A stretch of 64,000 nt of DNA. Origin: Streptomyces sp. NBC_00289 (lineage in GTDB: Bacteria > Actinomycetota > Actinomycetes > Streptomycetales > Streptomycetaceae). Positions 7,984-16,373 of this stretch are shown here, one piece after another (the stretch's first letter is position 1; each line of letters opens with the position of its first letter). The position numbers and the translations under genes were made by a program. The DNA is taken from positions 8,866,001 through 8,930,000 of the forward strand of contig NZ_CP108046.1 in NCBI RefSeq assembly GCF_041435115.1, given 5' to 3'. The notes below the pieces were generated by a model that saw only the letters and a list, made by a program, of their open reading frames with translations, was not told the origin of the DNA and did no database searches.

Positions 7984-9422
7984 GCGAGCAGCACCTCCAG
8001 GAGGCAACCCGCACACCGGCCGCGCACGTCGACGCCGGGGACGAGGGCTACAGCAAGTCCCTGAAGTCCCGGCACGTCAACATGATCGCCATCGGCGGCG
8101 CCATCGGTACCGGTCTCTTCCTCGGCGCCGGCGGCCGCCTCGCCGACGCCGGCCCGTCCCTGTTCATCGCCTACGCGGTCTGCGGAGTTTTCGCCTTCCT
8201 CGTGGTGCGGGCCCTCGGCGAACTCGTCCTGTACCGCCCGTCCTCCGGCGCCTTCGTCTCGTACGCCCGGGAGTTCCTCGGCGAGAAGGGCGCGTACACC
8301 GCGGGCTGGATGTACTTCCTCAACTGGGCCACCACGGGGATCGCCGACATCACCGCGGTGGCGACCTACACCCACTACTGGGGCATGTTCTCCGACATCC
8401 CGCAGTGGGTGATCGCGCTGATCGCCCTGGCCGTGGTCCTCACGGTGAACCTGATCTCGGTGAAGATCTTCGGCGAGCTGGAGTTCTGGTTCGCCATCGT
8501 CAAGGTCAGCGCCCTGGTGATCTTCATGTGTATCGGCATCTTCCTGCTGGTCACCCAGCACCCGGTCGACGGCGCGACCCCCGGCCCGTCCCTGATCACC
8601 GACAACGGCGGCATCTTCCCCAGCGGCCTGCTGCCCATGCTGCTGATCATCCAGGGTGTCGTCTTCGCCTATGCCTCAGTCGAGCTGGTCGGTGTGACCG
8701 CGGGTGAGACCGAGAACCCCGAGCAGATCATGCCGAAGGCGATCAACTCGATCATGTGGCGCGTCGGCGTGTTCTATGTCGGCTCGGTGGTCCTGCTGTC
8801 GATGCTGCTGCCCTGGAACAAGTACACCGCCGGCGAGAGCCCCTTCGTGACCGTGCTGTCCAACGTCGGTATCCCGGCGGCGGGCGGTGTGATGAACCTC
8901 GTCGTCCTCACCGCGGCCATGTCCTCGCTCAACTCCGGGCTCTACTCCACCGGCCGCATCCTGCGCTCCATGGCCAAGTCCGGCTCCGCGCCGAGGTTCA
9001 CCGGCGTCATGAGCCGCAGCCAGGTCCCGTACGGCGGCATCCTGCTCACCAGCGGCGTCTGCGTCCTCGGCGTCGGCCTCAACTTCGTCGTGCCCGCCGA
9101 CGCGTTCGAGATCGTGCTGAACTTCGCCGCGATCGGCATCCTCGCCACCTGGGGCATGATCATGGTCTGTCACCTGCTCTTCTGGCAGAGGACCCAGAAG
9201 GGCGAACTCGCCCGCCCCGACTACCGCCTGCCGGGTTCCCCCTGGACCGAACTGGTGACGCTGGCCTTCCTCGCCACCGTCCTGGTCCTCATGTACGCCG
9301 ACGGCGGCGCCGGACGCACCACCGTGCTGTGCCTGCCGTTGATCGCCGCCGCCCTGGTCGCCGGATGGTTCGGCATCCGCGGCCGGGCGCCACGCAGGCC
9401 GACCACCGGAGCGGACGCGTGA
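7980..9422 (+). CDS. Amino acid permease (APC family, asparagine permease-like)
   Basis: A 480-residue transporter with about 12 membrane segments. It carries the amino acid permease signature near its N-terminus (MIAIGGAIGTGLFLGAG, about residues 35-51) and the family sequence VELVGVTAGETENPE (about 234-248). Proteins of this type (AnsP, GabP, CycA relatives) are proton-coupled importers. Its place between the regulator and the asparaginase makes asparagine or aspartate the most likely cargo. The GTG start overlaps the regulator stop. Confidence 0.92.
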   Translation: MSEQHLQEATRTPAAHVDAGDEGYSKSLKSRHVNMIAIGGAIGTGLFLGAGGRLADAGPSLFIAYAVCGVFAFLVVRALGELVLYRPSSGAFVSYAREFLGEKGAYTAGWMYFLNWATTGIADITAVATYTHYWGMFSDIPQWVIALIALAVVLTVNLISVKIFGELEFWFAIVKVSALVIFMCIGIFLLVTQHPVDGATPGPSLITDNGGIFPSGLLPMLLIIQGVVFAYASVELVGVTAGETENPEQIMPKAINSIMWRVGVFYVGSVVLLSMLLPWNKYTAGESPFVTVLSNVGIPAAGGVMNLVVLTAAMSSLNSGLYSTGRILRSMAKSGSAPRFTGVMSRSQVPYGGILLTSGVCVLGVGLNFVVPADAFEIVLNFAAIGILATWGMIMVCHLLFWQRTQKGELARPDYRLPGSPWTELVTLAFLATVLVLMYADGGAGRTTVLCLPLIAAALVAGWFGIRGRAPRRPTTGADA

Positions 9423-9493
9423 ACTACGCGCCCTCCCACGACCACCGGAGCGGACGCGTGAAACGCGCGGCCGCCCATGACCACCAGGCAGTG
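9400..9493 (+). repeat. 39-base imperfect tandem repeat across the permease stop codon
   Basis: CGACCACCGGAGCGGACGCG followed by TGAA occurs at 9400-9423 and again at 9439-9462. A third partial copy (TGACCACCAGG) starts at 9478, so the period is 39. The first copy contains the permease stop codon (TGA 9420-9422), and the repeats fill the gap before the asparaginase start. The spacers between copies are also recognisably related. Confidence 0.8.
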
Positions 9494-10519
9494 ATGTACA
9501 GCAGCTCCGTCGCGGACGCACCCCTCGTCCGTGAACCCCTCCACGCCCCCGTCGCCCACCTCGTACGCGGCGGTGTGATCGAGGGCATCCACTACGGCTC
9601 CGTCGTCGTCCTCGGCGCCGGCGGCGAGGTCCAGCTCCAGATCGGCGACATCGAGGCCGCCTGTCACCCGCGCTCGGCGCTCAAGCCCGTCCAGGCCGTG
9701 GCCATGGTCCGGGCCGGGCTGCCCCTCGACGGCGAGCTGCTCTCGCTCGCCGCCGCCAGCCACTCCGGCGAGGAACGCCATCTCGCCGGCACCCGGCGCA
9801 TCCTGGAGCTCGCCCAGCTCACCGAGGACGACCTGCGCAACGTGCCCGACCTGCCGTTCGGCCCGGCCGTCCGGGACGACTGGGTGCGCGAGGGCCGGCT
9901 GCCCTCCCGGCTCGCCCAGAACTGCTCCGGCAAGCACGCCGCCATGCTCTACGTCAGCAGGCTCAACGGCTGGTCCCTCGACGACTACCTCGCCCCCGGG
10001 CACCCGCTCCAGCAGGCGATCGCGGAGATCGTGGAGGACCTCACCGGGCAGCGCATCGCCCAGGTGAGCGTCGACGGCTGCGGGGCGCCCCTGTTCTCCG
10101 TCTCGCTGCACGGCCTCGCCCGGGCGGCCGCCCGGATCACCACCGCCGCGCCCGGCACCCCCGAGGCACGGGTGGCGGAGGCGATGCGCGCACACGCCGA
10201 GATGGCCTCCGGAGCCGGCCGGGACGTCGCCGCGCTGATGCGGGCCGTGCCCGGGCTGCTCGCCAAGGACGGCTTCGAGGGCGTACAGGTCGCCGCGCTG
10301 CCGGACGGCCGGGCCGTCGCCGTGAAGATCGCCGACGGGGCGGACCGGGCGCGGGTCCCGGTCGCCGCGGCCGCGCTCGCCCGGGCCGGGGTCGATCCCG
10401 CCGTCCTCACCGGGTTCGCCGGGCAGCCGTTGCTCGGCGGCGGCAGGCCGGTCGGCAGCGTCCGCCCGGTCCGCGCACTGGACCCGCTCACCTCGCTGCC
10501 CACCCCCACCCACGTCTGA
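9494..10519 (+). CDS. L-asparaginase (thermolabile, asparaginase II family)
   Basis: A 341-residue enzyme of the Rhizobium-type asparaginase family, which hydrolyses asparagine to aspartate and ammonia and is unrelated to the bacterial type I/II amidohydrolases. Recognisable blocks are HPRSALKPVQAVAMV (about residues 57-71), ASHSGEERHL (about 93-102), NCSGKHAAML (about 143-152) and VDGCGAPLFSVSL (about 191-203). The ATG at 9494 is chosen from homology. Upstream GTGs at 9458 and 9491 are in frame, the first created by the 39-base repeat. It follows the permease in the same operon. Confidence 0.92.
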   Translation: MYSSSVADAPLVREPLHAPVAHLVRGGVIEGIHYGSVVVLGAGGEVQLQIGDIEAACHPRSALKPVQAVAMVRAGLPLDGELLSLAAASHSGEERHLAGTRRILELAQLTEDDLRNVPDLPFGPAVRDDWVREGRLPSRLAQNCSGKHAAMLYVSRLNGWSLDDYLAPGHPLQQAIAEIVEDLTGQRIAQVSVDGCGAPLFSVSLHGLARAAARITTAAPGTPEARVAEAMRAHAEMASGAGRDVAALMRAVPGLLAKDGFEGVQVAALPDGRAVAVKIADGADRARVPVAAAALARAGVDPAVLTGFAGQPLLGGGRPVGSVRPVRALDPLTSLPTPTHV

Positions 10520-10537
10520 GAGAAGGCCCGTACCGTC

Positions 10538-11953
10538 ATGACTGCCGCCGCCATCCGCAGCGAGCACGACCTCCTCGGCGACCGCGACGTCCCCGCCGAG
10601 GCGTACTGGGGCATCCACACCCTGCGCGCCACGGAGAACTTCCCCATCACCGGCACACCGATCTCCGCCTACCCGCATCTCGTCGACGCCCTGGCCGCCG
10701 TCAAGGAGGCCGCCGCCCTCGCCAACGAGGAACTGGGCCTGCTGGCACCGGAGAAGGCCGCCGCCATAGTCGGGGCCTGCCGCGAGGTCCGGTCGGGCGG
10801 GCTGCACGACCAGTTCGTCGTCGACGTCATCCAGGGCGGCGCCGGCACCTCGACCAACATGAACGCCAACGAGGTCATCGCCAACCGGGCGCTGGAACTG
10901 CTGGGACACGGCAGGGGGGAGTACCGGCACCTGCACCCCAACGAGGACGTCAACCTCGGCCAGTCCACGAACGACGTCTACCCGACCGCCGTCAAGATCG
11001 CGACCGTCTTCGCGGTGCGCGGTCTGCTCCAGGCGATGGCGGTGCTCCAGGACGCCTTCGCGCGCAAGGCCGTCGAGTTCCACGACGTCCTGAAGATGGG
11101 CCGCACCCAGCTCCAGGACGCGGTGCCGATGACCCTCGGCCAGGAGTTCTCCGCGTACGCCGTGATGATCGACGAGGACCGTCTGCGGCTCGCCGAGGCC
11201 GTCGCGCTGATCCACGAGATCAACCTCGGCGCGACCGCGATCGGCACCGGCCTCAACGCCCCCGCCGGATACGCCGAGTCGGCCCGCCGCCACCTCGCCG
11301 AGATCACCGGGCTGCCGCTGGTCACGGCGGCGAACCTGGTCGAAGCCACCCAGGACTGCGGGGCGTTCGTGCAGATGTCCGGCGTGCTCAAGCGGATCGC
11401 GGTCAAGCTCTCCAAGAGCTGCAACGACCTGCGGCTGCTCTCGTCCGGGCCGCGCGCGGGACTCGGCGAGATCAACCTGCCGCCGGTGCAGGCCGGTTCG
11501 TCCATCATGCCCGGCAAGGTCAACCCGGTGATACCCGAGGTCGTCAACCAGGTCGCCTTCGAGGTGATCGGCAACGACGTCACCATCACCATGGCCGCCG
11601 AGGCCGGACAGCTCCAGCTCAACGCCTTCGAACCGATCATCCTGCACTCCCTGTCGGAGAGCATCACTCATCTGCGCGCCGCCTGCCTCACCCTCGCCGA
11701 GCGCTGCGTGGACGGGATCACCGCCAACACCGAGGTGTTGCGCCGGACCGTGGAGAACTCCATCGGCCTGGTCACCGCGCTCAACCCGCACATCGGGTAC
11801 ACGGCCGCCACCGACATCGCCAAGGAGGCCCTCGCCACCGGCCGGGGCGTGGCCGAACTCGTCCTGGAAAAGGGCCTGTTGCCAGCCGAGAAGCTGGCCG
11901 CCCTGCTGCGGCCGGAGATCCTGGCGGGCAGCGGCCCGGCAGCCCTCGTCTGA
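10538..11953 (+). CDS. aspA: Aspartate ammonia-lyase (aspartase)
   Basis: A 471-residue member of the fumarase/aspartase superfamily that deaminates aspartate to fumarate and ammonia. The superfamily signature GSSIMPGKVNPVIPE starts near residue 321, with the flexible SS loop. The conserved substrate blocks GAGTSTNMNANEV (about 105-117) and NLGQSTNDVYPTA (about 138-150) are intact. It begins 18 bases after the asparaginase and continues the pathway Asn to Asp to fumarate. Aspartase rather than fumarase is preferred from the neighbours and sequence style. Confidence 0.93.
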   Translation: MTAAAIRSEHDLLGDRDVPAEAYWGIHTLRATENFPITGTPISAYPHLVDALAAVKEAAALANEELGLLAPEKAAAIVGACREVRSGGLHDQFVVDVIQGGAGTSTNMNANEVIANRALELLGHGRGEYRHLHPNEDVNLGQSTNDVYPTAVKIATVFAVRGLLQAMAVLQDAFARKAVEFHDVLKMGRTQLQDAVPMTLGQEFSAYAVMIDEDRLRLAEAVALIHEINLGATAIGTGLNAPAGYAESARRHLAEITGLPLVTAANLVEATQDCGAFVQMSGVLKRIAVKLSKSCNDLRLLSSGPRAGLGEINLPPVQAGSSIMPGKVNPVIPEVVNQVAFEVIGNDVTITMAAEAGQLQLNAFEPIILHSLSESITHLRAACLTLAERCVDGITANTEVLRRTVENSIGLVTALNPHIGYTAATDIAKEALATGRGVAELVLEKGLLPAEKLAALLRPEILAGSGPAALV

Positions 11954-11990
11954 TCGGCGGGGGCGCAGGCACCGGCCCGGAGGCACAATA

Positions 11991-12920
11991 GTGATCATGA
12001 CCTCGTCCATGACCTTCCAGCCGGTCCTGGAGCGCATCGCCGGCGAGATCGAGCGGACCCCCGGCCGCGGCCGGCCCGCCGACTACATCCCGGCGCTCGC
12101 GGCCTGCGACCCGCGCCGCTTCGGCATGGCCGTCGCCGAGCTGGACGGCACGGTGTACGGCGTGGGGGACTGGCGACAGCCGTTCTCCACGCAGTCCCTA
12201 ACGAAGGTCTTCACCCTCGCGCTCGACCTGGCCCGCGAGGGCGACGAACTCTGGGAACACGTCGGCCGCGAGCCCTCCGGCAACCCCTTCAACTCCCTGG
12301 TCCAGCTGGAGTACGAGAGCGGCATCCCGCGCAACCCGTTCATCAACGCGGGCGCGCTGGTGGTCACCGACCGCCTGCAGACCCGGACCGGGGACGCGGC
12401 CGGTGAACTGCTGTCCTTCCTGCGGACGGAGAGCGGCAACCCGGGCCTGGACTTCGACATGGAGGTCGCCGCCTCCGAGTCCGCGCACGGCGACCGCAAC
12501 GCCGCCCTCGCCCACTTCATGGCCTCCTACGGCAACATCGACAACCCGGTGCCGACGCTCCTGGACCAGTACTTCCGCCAGTGCTCCGTCACCGCCTCCT
12601 GCGCCGACCTCGCCCTGGCCACCACCTTCCTGGCCCGGCACGGAGTCCGCGCCGACGGCACCCGGCTGCTCACCCGCAGCCAGGCCAAGCAGGTCAACGC
12701 GGTCATGCTGACCTGCGGGACGTACGACGCGGCGGGCGAGTTCGCCTACCGGGTGGGCCTGCCCGGCAAGAGCGGTGTCGGCGGCGGCATCATCGCGGTC
12801 GTACCGGGCCGCTGCACGCTGTGCGTGTGGGGTCCGGGACTGGACGAGCGCGGAAACTCGGTGGCGGGCATGGCGGCCCTGGACCGCTTCACGACCCTGA
12901 CGGGACTGTCCGTCTTCTGA
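11991..12920 (+). CDS. glsA: Glutaminase
   Basis: A 309-residue serine-dependent glutaminase that hydrolyses glutamine to glutamate and ammonia. The catalytic Ser-x-x-Lys is in QSLTKVF (about residues 67-73). NPFINAGALVV, YGNIDNPVPTLLDQYF and GKSGVGGGI are all present. GTG 11991 is preferred because GGAGG lies seven bases upstream; in-frame ATGs at 11997 and 12009 are alternatives. It is the last gene of the amino acid operon, 37 bases after aspA. Confidence 0.94.
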   Translation: MIMTSSMTFQPVLERIAGEIERTPGRGRPADYIPALAACDPRRFGMAVAELDGTVYGVGDWRQPFSTQSLTKVFTLALDLAREGDELWEHVGREPSGNPFNSLVQLEYESGIPRNPFINAGALVVTDRLQTRTGDAAGELLSFLRTESGNPGLDFDMEVAASESAHGDRNAALAHFMASYGNIDNPVPTLLDQYFRQCSVTASCADLALATTFLARHGVRADGTRLLTRSQAKQVNAVMLTCGTYDAAGEFAYRVGLPGKSGVGGGIIAVVPGRCTLCVWGPGLDERGNSVAGMAALDRFTTLTGLSVF

Positions 12921-13035
12921 CGCACCGGATCCGCGGTGGCCGCCCGGTCCCGGCCGGACTGTCCCGCCCGCGACCGGACCGCGCGAAGCACGCACCGGAC
13001 AGGCGCAGGCCCCCGCCCGAAAGGCCCCGCGCCAG

Positions 13036-13353
13036 TGGGCGGTGAGACAGCGGGCGCCCTGCCGGTCGGGGAACTCCTCGCCGTCCGTCCTCCGCGCGCC
13101 GCACCCGGCCCGGCCGGCGTGTACGTCGGAGTCGTCCCGCCGACACCGAGGGCGGCTCCGGGGTCACCGGGGCCGCCCTTGTCGTACCCGTCGGCGAAGC
13201 GGCCCGGCCAGGGCTACGTCGACGTGTACGTGCACCCCGAGCGCACCCGGCGCGGGGCCGGCTCGCTGCTGGCCCGCCGAGGAGTACCTGGCCGGCCTGG
13301 CCAGGTTGCGCACGAACAGCTCCCGCCCGTCGTCTCCGGGCGCCGCCGGCCGG
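13036..13353 (+). pseudogene. GNAT acetyltransferase remnant
   Basis: Inside a 433-base gap one forward frame reads GYVDVYVHPERTRRGAGSLL, which is the acetyl-CoA-binding motif of GNAT N-acetyltransferases (V-x-P-x-x-R-x-x-G-x-G/A-S). Just after it a different frame reads AEEYLAGLARL. Upstream residues (GALPVGELLAV, GVYVGVV) are weaker. No start-to-stop reading gives a complete domain, so this looks like a frameshifted and shortened gene. The rest of the gap (12921-13035) shows nothing. Confidence 0.55.
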
Positions 13354-14532
13354 TCAGCCCCGGGCGGCCCGGCCCGGCACCCACCGCAACACCAGCGCCA
13401 CGGCGCCCGCGCCCAAAGCCGCGGCGCCCGCGATCGCGCCCGTCTCCGGCCAGCCGGGCGCCCCGGACGCCTCCCCGTCCGGGTCCAGTGCGACGGCCAC
13501 GGGCAGCACCGCCGGCCGCGGGCCGGCCCGCAGCGCGTCCAGCGAGCCCACCGGATCGACCCGCCCGGCCGCACCGAACCCCCAGTCGAGCAGCGCCCGC
13601 GTCTCCTCGTACACGGTGAACCCGCCGCCGGCCTGAGGGTTCATCACCGTCACGACCAGGGTGCGGCCGCCGCGGTGGGCCGCGGCCACGAGGGTGTTGC
13701 CGGCGTTGCTGGTGTAGCCGTTCTTGACGCCGATCAGACCGGGGTACGGCTCGACACCGTCGGCGCCGGTCAGCAGCCGGTTGGTGTTCCGGATCCCGTA
13801 CGGCCGGTCGCCGGTGCCCGGGAACATGGCCTCGGCAGTGGCGCAGTACCGCGCGAAGTCCGCGTCGCGCAGTCCGGCCCGCCCGAAGACGGCGAGGTCG
13901 TACGCCGACGACACCTGACCGGGCGTGTCGTATCCGTCGGGCGAACGCACCTGCGTGTCGCGGGCCCCCAGCGCGCGGGCCTTGGCCTGCATACGGACGG
14001 CCGCGTTCCGCCAGCCGCCGGTGAGCGCGGCCAGGACGTGCACGGCGTCGTTGCCGGAGTTGAGGAAGACCCCGCGCCACAGGTCGGCGATCTGGTACGT
14101 ACGGCCCTCGGCCACCCCGACCAGGCTGCTGCCGGGGCCGATGCCCGCGAGCTCCGCCTCGGTGACCTCGTGCCGGATGCCGCTGGGCAGGGCCGGCAGG
14201 ACGGTGAGGGCGAACAGCGTCTTGAGGGTGCTTGCCGGCGGCAGTCTGCGGTGTGCGTCGTGCGCGGCGAGCACCTCGCCGGTGCGGGCGTCGGCCACCA
14301 GCCAGGACAGCGCGGAGACGGCCGGAATCCGGGGTGCCCCGGCGCGGGGCCGGACCTGTGTGCCGGAACGGTAGAGCAGCGCGGGCTGCGGGGCCGCTGC
14401 CCGCACCCCGCCGGGCCCGCCGGGGTCGGTTCCGGTGCGGGCGACCGCCGCGGCGGGGGCGAGTGCGAGCAGGCCCGCCACACAGATCGCGCAGGCCGAC
14501 ACAGCCGTCCGGGAAGGAAATCCGATAGTCAT
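13354..14532 (-). CDS. D-alanyl-D-alanine carboxypeptidase (S11 family)
   Basis: A 392-residue secreted or membrane-anchored penicillin-binding protein that trims D-Ala from peptidoglycan stem peptides. A signal peptide (SACAICVAGLLALAPAAAVA) follows the ATG at 14532. The three active-site motifs are SxxK (PPASTLKTLF), SxN (LNSGNDAVH) and KTG-like KNG (GVKNGYTSNAGNT). A C-terminal hydrophobic segment (IAGAAALGAGAVALVLRWV) should anchor it. A longer upstream frame exists but lacks the signal peptide at its start. Confidence 0.9.
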   Translation of the reverse strand: MTIGFPSRTAVSACAICVAGLLALAPAAAVARTGTDPGGPGGVRAAAPQPALLYRSGTQVRPRAGAPRIPAVSALSWLVADARTGEVLAAHDAHRRLPPASTLKTLFALTVLPALPSGIRHEVTEAELAGIGPGSSLVGVAEGRTYQIADLWRGVFLNSGNDAVHVLAALTGGWRNAAVRMQAKARALGARDTQVRSPDGYDTPGQVSSAYDLAVFGRAGLRDADFARYCATAEAMFPGTGDRPYGIRNTNRLLTGADGVEPYPGLIGVKNGYTSNAGNTLVAAAHRGGRTLVVTVMNPQAGGGFTVYEETRALLDWGFGAAGRVDPVGSLDALRAGPRPAVLPVAVALDPDGEASGAPGWPETGAIAGAAALGAGAVALVLRWVPGRAARG

Positions 14533-14751
14533 ACCGCAAATGTAGGAACGCACACCCCGCCGAGGGCGGTGCCAGGGCCGGGCGGGGCCCGCGAGCACCC
14601 GGATGCCGCACGTGGGGCTGGGGTGGTCGGCGGAAACGGGACGCGGAGGTCCGTATGTCGAGGGACCGGACGTCCGGCGGGCAGGCGCCGAATGCCGGCG
14701 GGCGGGCGCCAGGTGCAGGGGCGCGGCGTCGGGTCCGGTGCGCGCCGGGTG

Positions 14752-15894
14752 TCAGCCGACGGGCAGCGTCGGCTGGATCCGGCGCAGGAACGTGGCGTTG
14801 TCCGGCGTCTCGCGCATCCGGTCCAGCAGGGTTTCCAGGTTGGTCTGGCCGTCCCGGGTCTGCAGCACCCGGCGCAGTCCGCGCACGGCGGTCAACTCGG
14901 TCTGCTGCAGGAGGAGTTCCTCGCGACGGGTGCCGGACGGGTTGATGTCGACGGCGGGGAAGACGCGGCGGGAGGCGAGTTCGCGGCTGAGGCGGAGCTC
15001 CATGTTGCCGGTGCTCTTGAGCTCCTCGAAGTAGAAGTCGTCGGCGCGGGAGCCCGTTTCCACCAGGGCGGTGGCGAGGATGGTGAGGGAGCCGCCCTCC
15101 TCGGCCAGGCGGGCGGCGCCGAAGAACCGCTTGGGTCCGTGCAGCGCGGCCGCGTCGACACCGCCGGACAGGGTACGGCCGCTCGATGCGCCCGCGTTGT
15201 TGTGGGCCCGGCACAGCCGGGTGAGGGAGTCGAGGAGGATCACGACGTCCTCGCCCGCCTCGACGAGCCGCTTGGCCCGCTCGATGACGAGTTCGGCCAG
15301 CGCGATGTGCTGCCTGGGCGCCCGGTCGAAGGTGGAGGCGTACACCTCGCCCCGTACGGAGCGCCGCATCTCGGTGACTTCCTCGGGGCGCTCGTCGAGC
15401 AGCACCACCATCAGCCGGCATTCGGGGTGGTTGCCCGCGACGGCGGCCGCGATCTGCTGGAGCAGGACGGTCTTGCCGGTCTTGGGCGGGGCCACGATGA
15501 GACCGCGCTGCCCCTTGCCGACGGGCGCGATCAGGTCGGCGACCCGGCCGGTCAGGCCGGCCCCCGGGTGTTCGAGCCGGATCCGCTCGCGCGGGTGCAG
15601 CGGGGTGAGGTCGCCGAAGTGGCGGCGGTCGCGCGACTCTTCGGGAGTACGGCCGTTGACCCGGGCGACCTCGGTCAGGGCGCGCTGGGTGCCGCGTACG
15701 CCGTCGACGAGGTCTCCCTTGCGCAGGCCGTACCGGCGGATGAGCGCGGGGGGAACCTGCAGATCGGTGGGCAGTGGCGTCAGGTGCGCGGAGCGCAGGT
15801 GCCCCTTCCCGTTCGCGTCGATGTCGAGGACGCCGGTCGCGACCCGGGCGGGGAGCTGTTGCTGGGCGGGAGGGTGCTGGAGTGTGGTGGTCAT
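14752..15894 (-). CDS. rho: Transcription termination factor Rho, short paralogue
   Basis: A 380-residue Rho-type RNA helicase. Residues about 20-68 resemble the Rho cold-shock/S1 RNA-binding part ([31 protein letters not shown]). The RecA-like ATPase follows: Walker A APPKTGKT (135-142), Walker B VVILLD (217-222) and a loop [19 protein letters not shown] (244-262). The housekeeping Rho of streptomycetes is much longer because of a basic N-terminal insert. This one lacks that insert and has different neighbours, so it is probably a second copy with a special role. Confidence 0.88.
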   Translation of the reverse strand: MTTTLQHPPAQQQLPARVATGVLDIDANGKGHLRSAHLTPLPTDLQVPPALIRRYGLRKGDLVDGVRGTQRALTEVARVNGRTPEESRDRRHFGDLTPLHPRERIRLEHPGAGLTGRVADLIAPVGKGQRGLIVAPPKTGKTVLLQQIAAAVAGNHPECRLMVVLLDERPEEVTEMRRSVRGEVYASTFDRAPRQHIALAELVIERAKRLVEAGEDVVILLDSLTRLCRAHNNAGASSGRTLSGGVDAAALHGPKRFFGAARLAEEGGSLTILATALVETGSRADDFYFEELKSTGNMELRLSRELASRRVFPAVDINPSGTRREELLLQQTELTAVRGLRRVLQTRDGQTNLETLLDRMRETPDNATFLRRIQPTLPVG

Positions 15895-16373
15895 GGTGGT
15901 CGTGTCCTTTCACGGACGGAAGGCATGAGACATGCGAGGGGGAGGGGAGGGCCGCGAAGGGAGGGCGCACGGCGCACCTCGGCGGCGGGAACGGCACCGG
16001 ACCCCGGCCACGGCAGAGCTGAGCCGCTGGTGAGGTGGTGCGGGAAAGCCGTCGCACCGGCCGGAGACGGCTGGTGTATCGGCGGAACTGAGGAGGAACT
16101 GGCACCGGCGCCCGAAATCAGGGGCGTGCACGAGTGCTGTCGGCACTGTACCACGTAGGTCGGTTCCGCTGGCGTCAACGCGCTGGGGCCCTCGCTTATT
16201 CCATATGGTCCCCGTCCCCGTCCCCGTCCGCCCTCCGCCGTCCACCGTCCCCTGTCCGCCCTCCGCCGTCCCCCGTCCGCCGCGGAGGGCTTCGCCGAGG
16301 TGGTGCGCCCGGCGCTGCGAAGGGGCAGAATCGTCGCTCCGTACGGCGTCAACCAGCTTGCAGGGAGACCTCG
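15895..16373. other. Divergent gap: leader of short rho and upstream region of the P450
   Basis: These 479 bases separate two divergently read genes and contain no convincing gene. AGTGC-TGTCG-GCACT (16132-16146) can form a small hairpin. A pyrimidine-rich low-complexity block of CCGTCC-like units fills about 16210-16281. The length leaves room for a rho leader, but I could not recognise its promoter or fold. Confidence 0.4.
16210..16281 (+). repeat. Low-complexity CCGTCC / CCGCC tract
   Basis: About 70 bases made of CCCCGTCC and CCTCCGCCGTCC units, with almost no purines except single G. It lies about 90-160 bases before the P450 start. The strand asymmetry is striking, but no function can be read from it. 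Confidence 0.6.

Noticed and set aside
9221..12037. A very long reverse-strand open frame (over 900 codons)
   Set aside because: It lies antisense to the asparaginase, aspartase and glutaminase genes, whose motifs are unmistakable. Long antisense frames are a by-product of high GC content.
13042..16158. A very long forward open frame
   Set aside because: It runs antisense to the carboxypeptidase and rho genes and reads as Arg/Gly/Val-rich filler without domains.
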